5,066 nucleotides of DNA. Source: Spirochaetales bacterium (GTDB lineage Bacteria > Spirochaetota > Spirochaetia > Sphaerochaetales > Sphaerochaetaceae). Positions within the stretch are counted from its first letter, which is position 1, and every line of letters begins with the position of its first letter. The stretch lies in the NCBI GenBank assembly GCA_012800465.1, contig JAAZJI010000264.1, forward strand, positions 1-5,066. Reading direction: 5' to 3'. This document shows positions 1 to 4,983 of the stretch, piece by piece. Position numbers and translations under genes: made by a program. Under the pieces are notes generated by a model. The model was not told the origin of the DNA. It did not search any database and saw only the letters and a list, made by a program, of their open reading frames with translations.

Positions 1-952
1 CAAGCCGAGTGATGTACCGGCACTCCAGGGTGTCGGAATCGGCGAGACTGATTCCGCTCACCGCTTTGGCTCCTTCATCCACCTCGAAGTACTTTTCGAG
101 TGCTTCCTTGCCTTGTTGGGCATCGTAGGAGACCACCACTCCCTTTTCAATCATGAAGGTCGCCTCCGTCACCGGGGTTCCGAACAGGAAAAACGGGGAT
201 CCCGAGCGGACTTTTCCATCCACCGAACCGGTTTTGAACGCGGTATGGACCGACTGGATGGGAAGAAGGGGGATGTACTCCCGCCCCGAAGGGAGGCGGA
301 ACACGCCGCTGATCCATCCGGTCAAGGGGCTTTGCTCGCCGCGGAGCTCCGTTTCGCTCCCCCTGATCGCGATCATCCTCCCTGAAGAGGCGTTGAGAAG
401 CTTTTTGCGGTAGGAGAGAAGGTTCGCCTGCTCCGCCCAGTAGGTGGGGGACCAGTCGGATGTGAGCCGCATCAGGATTCCAAAGAGGTCCCACATCTCC
501 TCGCGGCTCACCGGACGGCCGAGCATGCTCGCCGCCCAGGCGGTTCCCGGGTAGGGGATGTTCGCCCAGGGGATCGAGATCCTCCGATCCAGGAAGACCG
601 GATCGGCAAGATGTCCGTAGTGGGCGAGGGTCCTCACTTCGAAGGAAGGCTCCTTCCAATCCTCGTCCTCGCCGTAGGGGAATTCGTCCAGGTCGACGAT
701 GTGGACGAGGACCGAGGTCTTCACCTGCGGCCGCATGATCTTCTTCTCGACCGGGTCGATCGGATAGGTCTGAAGCACCTTGCCCATCGACGTCTCGACG
801 ATCGTTACAGGCAGTCTGGTCGTTTCAGCCGCTTTTCCCGCCATGAACCGGGCGAAGTCCATGGTCCGGGCGTTGGTGTTGATCGTCAGGCTGTCCCCCT
901 CGCCGAGGCGGAGTTGGATGGCGATGACCAGATCGGCGTAGCGTTCCTGCAT
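1..952 (-). CDS. M29-family aminopeptidase homologue, partial, metal ligands substituted
   Basis: N-terminal 317 residues of a protein related to the M29 metallo-aminopeptidases (AmpS/AmpT/PepS type); the C-terminus lies beyond the left edge. The start is ATG at 952, preceded by GAGGAG with a 5-base spacer. The N-terminal domain fits the family: ERYADLVIAIQLRLGEGDSL (residues 3-22) resembles the opening strand-helix, and NIPYPGTAWA (131-140) resembles the PTPxWA motif. A family-like block follows: SPFFLFG (252-258), a GxV...GKEAL stretch (271-285) and VDEGAK (291-296). The usual PTEEVFT motif reads PIQSVHT (231-237), and the usual GEVALV reads SGISLA (299-304), so the first two metal-binding glutamates are replaced by Ser234 and Gly300. 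Their spacing of 66 residues equals the spacing I recall between Glu250 and Glu316 of AmpS. No signal peptide is visible. The family match is fairly sure; peptidase activity is doubtful. It is probably transcribed from the tRNA-Gly promoter upstream. Confidence 0.8.
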   Translation of the reverse strand, partial: MQERYADLVIAIQLRLGEGDSLTINTNARTMDFARFMAGKAAETTRLPVTIVETSMGKVLQTYPIDPVEKKIMRPQVKTSVLVHIVDLDEFPYGEDEDWKEPSFEVRTLAHYGHLADPVFLDRRISIPWANIPYPGTAWAASMLGRPVSREEMWDLFGILMRLTSDWSPTYWAEQANLLSYRKKLLNASSGRMIAIRGSETELRGEQSPLTGWISGVFRLPSGREYIPLLPIQSVHTAFKTGSVDGKVRSGSPFFLFGTPVTEATFMIEKGVVVSYDAQQGKEALEKYFEVDEGAKAVSGISLADSDTLECRYITRL

Positions 953-957
953 GATCA

Positions 958-963
958 CTCCTC
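958..963 (-). promoter_or_regulatory. Ribosome binding site of the M29 homologue
   Basis: Read on the minus strand, GAGGAG stands 5 bases before the ATG at 952. An in-frame GTG two codons upstream of that ATG would sit almost on top of this site, so the ATG is the better start. Confidence 0.65.
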
Positions 964-974
964 GTACACACGAA

Positions 975-995
975 AGGCACCCCATCGGAGTGCCT
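975..995 (-). terminator. Hairpin between tRNA-Gly and the M29 homologue (weak terminator or processing site)
   Basis: On the minus strand AGGCACTCC pairs with GGGGTGCCT (9 pairs, one U-G) around a GAT loop, beginning 9 bases after the tRNA 3' end. The run that follows is only UUU (the stem's last base included) before CG, so it is a poor intrinsic terminator. It may end most tRNA transcripts while letting some polymerase read into the downstream gene, or protect or process the tRNA 3' trailer. No other promoter is visible between it and the gene start at 952. Confidence 0.55.
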
Positions 996-1003
996 CGCTT
1001 AAG

Positions 1004-1074
1004 AGCGCCCTACGGGAGTCGAACCCGCTTCTTCAGCTTGGAAGGCTGAGGTAATACCATTATACGAAAGGCGC
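1004..1074 (-). tRNA. tRNA-Gly, anticodon UCC
   Basis: 71-base tRNA read on the minus strand. The acceptor arms GCGCCTT and AGGGCGC form 7 pairs, one of them U-G. The D arm GTAT-AATGGTA-TTAC has 3 sound pairs plus a U-U mismatch. The anticodon stem TCAGC/GCTGA closes the 7-base loop CTTCCAA, with the anticodon TCC at 1040-1042 reading GGA codons. The T arm GCGGG/CCCGT encloses TTCGACT. The discriminator is U at 1004, as is normal for bacterial tRNA-Gly. The bases that follow are CTT rather than CCA, so the CCA end must be added by nucleotidyltransferase. It supplies glycine to translation. Confidence 0.97.
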
Positions 1075-1088
1075 ATCAACCGCCTCTT

Positions 1089-1117
1089 TTTATAGTGTAT
1101 CGTTCCGGCTTCGTCAA
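1089..1117 (-). promoter_or_regulatory. Sigma70 promoter of tRNA-Gly
   Basis: On the minus strand TTGACG (1117-1112) is followed by a 17-base spacer and TATAAA (1094-1089), each 5 of 6 to consensus. Transcription would begin near 1082, about 8 bases before the mature tRNA 5' end at 1074. The short leader and strong boxes suit a stable-RNA gene. Confidence 0.8.
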
Positions 1118-1147
1118 GTACCCGGCGGATTTCCTCTCCGATCTCGA

Positions 1148-1177
1148 TTGACATCGATGAGACATCACTGGTACAAA
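1148..1177 (+). promoter_or_regulatory. Promoter of the PUR-domain gene
   Basis: A perfect -35 TTGACA (1148-1153) is followed by an 18-base spacer and a weaker -10 TACAAA (1172-1177, 4 of 6). Transcription would start near 1184, giving a leader of about 30 bases to the GTG at 1214. The hexamer GACATC occurs twice inside the promoter (1150-1155 and 1161-1166), 11 bases apart, which could be an operator. The promoter is divergent from, and upstream of, the tRNA-Gly promoter. Prediction from sequence only. Confidence 0.55.
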
Positions 1178-1200
1178 AGAGGTGGATCTTTTGAATGGAG

Positions 1201-1206
1201 CGAGGG
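1201..1206 (+). promoter_or_regulatory. Ribosome binding site deciding the GTG start of the PUR-domain gene
   Basis: CGAGGG ends 7 bases before GTG 1214. This site, together with the MGQRGEV opening typical of the family, favours 1214 over the in-frame upstream codons TTG 1148 (which is the -35 box) and ATG 1157 (no ribosome binding site, and upstream of the predicted transcription start). Confidence 0.55.
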
Positions 1207-1213
1207 TAAGAGC

Positions 1214-1450
1214 GTGGGTCAACGCGGAGAAGTGTTTTCAACGAGGCTCGTCAAGAACGAGCGGACATATTTTTTCAATGTGAAAGAGAATATTCGAGGT
1301 GACATCTTTTTGAATATCGTCGAATCGAAAGGTCTGCCGGACAGCGACCGCTTCATTCGCCAGTCGATCATCATCTACCAGGAGGATCTGGGGGAGTTCT
1401 TGAAAGAGCTCCAGAAGTCCCTTGATTTCATCAAGCAGAACACCCGCTAA
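1214..1450 (+). CDS. PUR-domain nucleic-acid-binding protein (DUF3276 / BpuR-like)
   Basis: 78-residue cytosolic protein of the bacterial PUR-domain family, related to Borrelia BpuR and eukaryotic Pur-alpha, which bind single-stranded DNA and RNA, often purine-rich. The opening GQRGEVFSTRL (2-12), the central NERTYFFNVKEN (15-26), GDIFLNIVESK (29-39) and the final helix around residues 59-75 follow the strand-strand-strand-strand-helix PUR repeat; one repeat is present, so it probably works as a dimer. The start is GTG at 1214, chosen from family conservation and the CGAGGG site; a reading from TTG 1148 would add 22 residues unlike the family. The predicted leader is purine-rich with GGN-like runs, so self-regulation through its own mRNA is possible. 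Its stop overlaps the stop of rnhB on the other strand. The family call is strong; its targets in this organism are unknown. Confidence 0.9.
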   Translation: MGQRGEVFSTRLVKNERTYFFNVKENIRGDIFLNIVESKGLPDSDRFIRQSIIIYQEDLGEFLKELQKSLDFIKQNTR

Positions 1451-1998
1451 TATCGAAAACTCAGCCGATGGATCGGCGAGGGCCCGTATCGTTTCAGGGC
1501 CTCCTTGTGCGCTTTGGTCGGATATCCTTTGTGCTCGGCGAAGCGGTACATCGGCCACTGTTCATCGTAGGCGACCATGATCCGGTCCCGTTCCACCTTC
1601 GCGAGAATCGAGGCGGCCATGATCTCGGGGATCGAGTCGTCCCCCTTGACCACCGTTTCCGTCGCGCAGGTGAGGATCGGCGCGCGATCGCCGTCGATCA
1701 GGGCCTTGGTGATCGGGTGGTTTCTCTGTAGTTGAGATACTGCGTTGTGCATCGCTTCCAGCGTCGCCTGAAGAATATTGATCTCATCGATCCGGCGATT
1801 CGAGACGACCGCCACCGCCCATCCGACGGCTTCTTTCCTGATGAGCGCATCAAGGATGGTCCGTCTGTTCGCGGTGAGCTTCTTCGAATCCTTCAGGAGA
1901 TGGACGGGAACGCGCTTTCCCAGGATGACCGCCGCGGCGACCACCGGCCCGGCCAGGGGACCCCGGCCCGCCTCGTCAACCCCGCAGATCAGCTTCAT
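1447..1998 (-). CDS. rnhB: Ribonuclease HII
   Basis: 183-residue type 2 RNase H. It cuts the RNA strand of RNA-DNA hybrids and incises at single ribonucleotides embedded in DNA, starting ribonucleotide excision repair; it acts on the nucleoid with Mg or Mn. The opening GVDEAGRGPLAGPV (6-19) holds catalytic Asp8 and Glu9 and the GRG substrate motif. IDGD (101-104) holds Asp102, and KGDD (118-121) holds Asp120 just before AASILAKVERD (128-138), completing the DEDD set. HKGYPTKAH (156-164) carries the conserved tyrosine (Tyr159) that recognises the RNA-DNA junction, and GPSPIHRLSF closes the protein. IDGD replaces the usual DGN, a mild change. The length is near the short end for the family. The start is ATG with GGAGGTGAT (2004-2012) 5 bases upstream. 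It is divergent from smc and convergent with the PUR gene. Confidence 0.96.
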   Translation of the reverse strand: MKLICGVDEAGRGPLAGPVVAAAVILGKRVPVHLLKDSKKLTANRRTILDALIRKEAVGWAVAVVSNRRIDEINILQATLEAMHNAVSQLQRNHPITKALIDGDRAPILTCATETVVKGDDSIPEIMAASILAKVERDRIMVAYDEQWPMYRFAEHKGYPTKAHKEALKRYGPSPIHRLSFRY

Positions 1999-2003
1999 CC
2001 CCT

Positions 2004-2012
2004 ATCACCTCC
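2004..2012 (-). promoter_or_regulatory. Strong ribosome binding site of rnhB
   Basis: GGAGGTGAT on the minus strand, 5 bases before the ATG at 1998, is nearly full complementarity to the 16S rRNA tail. It fixes the start, which also places the conserved GVDEAGRG motif at its usual distance from the N-terminus. Confidence 0.8.
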
Positions 2013-2022
2013 AGCGCTTGAT

Positions 2023-2051
2023 ATGCTATAATCGCCCACAGATATCGTCAA
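2023..2051 (-). promoter_or_regulatory. Candidate promoter of rnhB
   Basis: On the minus strand TTGACG (2051-2046) is followed by a 17-base spacer and TAGCAT (2028-2023, 4 of 6). An alternative -10, TATAGC at 2030-2025, would have a 15-base spacer. The start would be near 2016, leaving a leader of about 17 bases. Its -10 region overlaps the -10 of the smc promoter on the other strand. Confidence 0.45.
2024..2032 (+). promoter_or_regulatory. Extended -10 promoter of smc
   Basis: TGCTATAAT is a TG-extended -10 with a perfect TATAAT (2027-2032). The position of a -35 box holds only ATCACC (2004-2009, 3 of 6), so the extended element probably carries recognition. Transcription would start near 2039, giving a leader of about 32 bases. 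Confidence 0.6.
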
Positions 2052-2057
2052 GATAAT

Positions 2058-2067
2058 GGAGAGGGTG
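2058..2067 (+). promoter_or_regulatory. Ribosome binding site deciding the TTG start of smc
   Basis: GGAGAGGGTG lies 4-13 bases before TTG 2072, with the AGGG core 6 bases away. There is no in-frame ATG or GTG between the predicted transcription start and 2072, and translation from the TTG gives the MFLKSLELYGFKSF opening expected of an SMC head. Confidence 0.6.
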
Positions 2068-2071
2068 TGCG

Positions 2072-4918
2072 TTGTTTCTGAAATCACTTGAGCTCTATGG
2101 ATTCAAATCATTCGCCGACCGGGTGAAGCTCCAGTTCTCCGACGGGATCACCAGTCTTCTTGGACCGAACGGGTGCGGAAAATCCAATATCGTCGATGCG
2201 ATCAAATGGGTTCTCGGCGAACAATCCACCAGGACGCTCCGGGCGTCGAAGATGGAGGACGTGATCTTCAACGGTACCGATCTGCGCAAGCCCCTCCAAG
2301 TCGCCGAAGTGATTCTCGTCCTCTCCAACGAGAACGGCGACCTGCCGATCGACGAGCCGGAGGTCGAGATCAAGCGGCGGATCTTCCGCAGCGGAGAGAG
2401 CGAGTACTATATCAACCGCAACCGGGTCCGGCTGATGGATGTCCGCGACCTCTTCTTCGATACCGGGGTCGGAAAAAGCGCCTATTCGATCCTGGAGCAG
2501 GGAAAGATCGACCAGATCCTCTCCTCCCGGCCGGAGGATCGGCGCTACATCTTCGAGGAGGCGGCGGGAATCAGCCGATACAAGGCCCAGAGCCTTGAGG
2601 CGAAGCGGAAGCTCGAGCGGACCGATGAGAACATCGCCCAGGTGGAGACGATCCTCAAGGAGGTGAAGCGCAACTACGACACCAAGAAGGGACAGGCGGA
2701 AAAAGCGAAGACCTATCGCGAGCTGAGGAAGGAGCAGTTCACCCTGGAAGTCGACATCCAGCTCTCCACCCTGGTCAGCTATACGAAGCTCAGGGAGGTC
2801 CGCCTCGAACAGGAGCGGACGTTTTCTCAGCGCTACCAGGCCAAGCGGGCGGAGCTGGAGACCTTCGATTCGAGCCTCGCCGAGCTGCGCGAAGAGCTTC
2901 GGACCCTGGGATCCTCCCGCATCGCTATTCAAACAGAGCTCCAGCGCCTTGATGAGGCGACGAAGGGCAGGGGGGAGAAGCTCGATCTTCTGACGATCCG
3001 CTACCGGGACTTCCTCGGCCAGCAAGAGAGCGCGAAAAGCCGAAGCGAAGGGATCAAAAGCCAGATTGAACGAGATCAGGCGCAGATCGCCGAGCGGATC
3101 GAACATATCGCTCAGATCGAACGACGGATCGAAGCGCTCGAAGGGGAGCTGGAAGGGTTTCTCGCCTCCCTGGGGAAGAATCGGAAGACGATCGAAGACC
3201 ATCTTGATCGGATCGATCGCTTCGAGAAGAGCAATGTCCGTCTGGAGGAGGAGACCGACGCCCTGAGCCTCGAGGTCAATGAGCTCAGCGACGCGATCGT
3301 CATCCAGCTGGAAGAGCAGCTGCGCCGAAGCGGATACACCACCAAGGCCCGTACCGAGGCCCGGAGCATCCTCCTGTCGGAACTGGAGCATATCAGGGAC
3401 TCGATCGCCAAGGAGCGGGAGTTCCTCGCCAAGCTGAAAGCCGCCGACCTGTCGATGGAGACGCTGTTTGAAAGGCAGAACGAGTTCTTTACAACCTTGG
3501 ACGATTCACTGGTCTCGCTTTCCGATCGTTTCGCCGCCTATGAAGGAACCCAGGCCTCCTTCCTCGATGAGCTCATCGCCCCCGAAGGGACGATCGCAAA
3601 AAAACAATCGTTGGATCTGGCGATCGCGCAAAAACGGAAGGAGATCATCCGCAACCGGGAGCAGGTCTCCCACCTCAGGGAGGAGAACCTCCGCCTCCAA
3701 AGCCAGATGGATCTCTTCCAGGATGCGATCACCGAGCACCAGAGCGCCCTGAGCCAGCTCCGGTCCAACAGGGAGTCCGCCCAGGCGTGGATCGCCAACC
3801 TCAGAAGCACGATCACCGAACGGGAGTATGAATACAAGGATGCCCTCGCAGCTTCGACGAACGCCCGGGAGCGGATCTACGAGACCCAGGAGGATATCCG
3901 CGCCACCGAAGCGGAAGTGAAGGAGATCAAGACGCGGATCGCCGACCTGAACCGGGAGCTCGAAGAGCTCGTCACCCGGGTCGAAGAGCAGAGCCGGCTG
4001 ATCGGGGACCGGGAAGCGGAGAAGGACGATGCCTTCACCGAGATCCAGAACCTCCGCAGCGAGCGGGAAAAAGCGGAGCTGCACGCCCAGAACCTCGAAG
4101 AGCAGATCACCGGGCTCTATACCAATTTCTTCGATGCCTATGGCAAAAGCCTGAAGGAGTTCGAGCATCGGCTCGAAGAGGAGGAGCTGGATGACAGCCC
4201 GATTCTCCGAGCGCGGCTGGAGGAGGTGAAGAAGCGGGTCGGCGGAATGGGATACATCAACCAGATGGCGGAACAGGAGTTCTCCGAGATCAAGGAGCAG
4301 TACGACTTCCTCACCCGGCAGATGGATGACCTTATGAAGGCGAAAGCGGATCTGGACAGCGTCATCGAGGAGATCACGACCCGCAGCGAAGAGCTCTTCA
4401 TGGCGACCTACAAGGAGATCTCGGCCGCTTTCCAGGCGATGTTCCGCCGGCTGTTCGGCGGAGGAAGGGCCGAGCTCTCGCTGGTCGATCCGGAGAACGT
4501 CCTCGAAAGCGGAATCGACATCCTCGCCCAGCCGCCGGGGAAGAAGCTCACCCACCTGACGCTGCTCAGCGGAGGGGAGCGCTCGATGACCGCGGTGGCC
4601 CTGCTCTTTGCGACCTACAGCGTGAAGCCATCTCCCTTCACCGTGCTCGATGAGATCGATGCGGCGCTGGACGACCGGAATATCGGCTATTTCCTCTCGG
4701 TGCTCGAGGAGTTCGCCCAAAAGAGCCAGTTCATCATCGTCACCCACAACAAGCACACCGTGATGGGCTCGACGACGCTTCTCGGGGTGACGCAGATGGA
4801 GCCGGGGGTCTCCACGATGGTCAGCTATCGCCTCGATACGCTGGAGGGCAAGCCGGTGATCCTCAACGACGATGAGCAGACCGTCGATTTCAACGAAGAG
4901 GGAAGCCTCATCCGCTAG
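2072..4918 (+). CDS. smc: Chromosome segregation SMC ATPase, short form without a recognisable hinge
   Basis: 948-residue SMC ATPase of the nucleoid; family members use ATP-driven head engagement to organise and segregate DNA. N-terminal head: Walker A GPNGCGKS (31-38, with Cys where Ser is usual), R-loop region RASKMEDVIFNG (57-68), Q-loop around Gln143 and EEAAGISRYK (162-171). A long coiled-coil region runs from about 172 to 740. C-terminal head: FGGGRAEL (795-802), signature LSGGER (832-837), Walker B FTVLDE (856-861, catalytic Glu861), D-loop from Asp863 and the ITVTH-like switch FIIVTHNKH near 896. Both ATP half-sites are therefore intact. Typical bacterial SMCs are about 1150-1200 residues; the difference roughly equals the globular hinge plus some arm, and no glycine-rich hinge motif is visible. 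Residues 155-709 contain one proline (504). TTG start. ScpA and ScpB are not in the window. The SMC call is sure; the missing hinge is read from sequence and not modelled. Confidence 0.95.
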   Translation: MFLKSLELYGFKSFADRVKLQFSDGITSLLGPNGCGKSNIVDAIKWVLGEQSTRTLRASKMEDVIFNGTDLRKPLQVAEVILVLSNENGDLPIDEPEVEIKRRIFRSGESEYYINRNRVRLMDVRDLFFDTGVGKSAYSILEQGKIDQILSSRPEDRRYIFEEAAGISRYKAQSLEAKRKLERTDENIAQVETILKEVKRNYDTKKGQAEKAKTYRELRKEQFTLEVDIQLSTLVSYTKLREVRLEQERTFSQRYQAKRAELETFDSSLAELREELRTLGSSRIAIQTELQRLDEATKGRGEKLDLLTIRYRDFLGQQESAKSRSEGIKSQIERDQAQIAERIEHIAQIERRIEALEGELEGFLASLGKNRKTIEDHLDRIDRFEKSNVRLEEETDALSLEVNELSDAIVIQLEEQLRRSGYTTKARTEARSILLSELEHIRDSIAKEREFLAKLKAADLSMETLFERQNEFFTTLDDSLVSLSDRFAAYEGTQASFLDELIAPEGTIAKKQSLDLAIAQKRKEIIRNREQVSHLREENLRLQSQMDLFQDAITEHQSALSQLRSNRESAQAWIANLRSTITEREYEYKDALAASTNARERIYETQEDIRATEAEVKEIKTRIADLNRELEELVTRVEEQSRLIGDREAEKDDAFTEIQNLRSEREKAELHAQNLEEQITGLYTNFFDAYGKSLKEFEHRLEEEELDDSPILRARLEEVKKRVGGMGYINQMAEQEFSEIKEQYDFLTRQMDDLMKAKADLDSVIEEITTRSEELFMATYKEISAAFQAMFRRLFGGGRAELSLVDPENVLESGIDILAQPPGKKLTHLTLLSGGERSMTAVALLFATYSVKPSPFTVLDEIDAALDDRNIGYFLSVLEEFAQKSQFIIVTHNKHTVMGSTTLLGVTQMEPGVSTMVSYRLDTLEGKPVILNDDEQTVDFNEEGSLIR

Positions 4919-4924
4919 CGCTTC

Positions 4925-4954
4925 TTGACAGGGTTCGAGAGTGTGGGGTATAAG
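4925..4954 (+). promoter_or_regulatory. Sigma70 promoter of ffh
   Basis: A perfect -35 TTGACA (4925-4930) is followed by an 18-base spacer and TATAAG (4949-4954, 5 of 6). Transcription would start near 4961, giving a leader of about 23 bases with a GAGAG ribosome binding site (4976-4980) before the ATG at 4984. No terminator hairpin is visible after smc, so read-through from smc probably adds to this promoter. Confidence 0.7.
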
Positions 4955-4983
4955 AACTATTTGAGTGAATGAGTTGAGAGACG

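Noticed and set aside
147..659. Minus-strand 170-residue frame and plus-strand frames inside 113-1054
   Set aside because: They overlap the M29 homologue in other frames, have proline/arginine-rich translations without motifs, and the frame starting at 952 has a good start, ribosome binding site and family match.
1195..1209. Four-codon leader ORF (ATG GAG CGA GGG TAA) ending 4 bases before GTG 1214, preceded by GAGGTGG
   Set aside because: The predicted transcript starts at about 1184, which leaves the GAGGTGG (1179-1185) mostly outside the mRNA. Four codons are too little to support a functional leader peptide.
1148..1213. Longer reading of the PUR gene from TTG 1148 or ATG 1157
   Set aside because: TTG 1148 is the first half of the -35 box, neither codon has a ribosome binding site, and the extra 22 residues do not resemble the family, whose members open with MG(E/Q)RGEV.
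1464..1477. Hairpin GCCGA-TGGA-TCGGC near the 3' ends of rnhB and the PUR gene
   Set aside because: Five pairs only, inside the rnhB coding end, with no adequate U-tract on either strand (TTTT on the minus side is 5 bases away). It encodes the conserved PIHRLSF tail.
3200..3225. Clustered GATC/CGATCG sites in smc and ffh
   Set aside because: GATC is common through the window because Ile ATC and Asp GAT codons are frequent in this GC-rich coding sequence. No regular spacing or origin-like structure is seen.
2108..3391. Long open frame on the minus strand opposite smc (427 residues)
   Set aside because: It lies antisense to a certain gene. It is a by-product of the Glu/Lys/Leu/Arg codon bias of the coiled coil; it has no family motif and is just a Leu/Asp/Gly/Arg-rich string.
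3506..4756. Second long minus-strand open frame opposite smc (416 residues)
   Set aside because: Same cause; it covers the C-terminal head motifs of smc on the opposite strand and shows no domain of its own.
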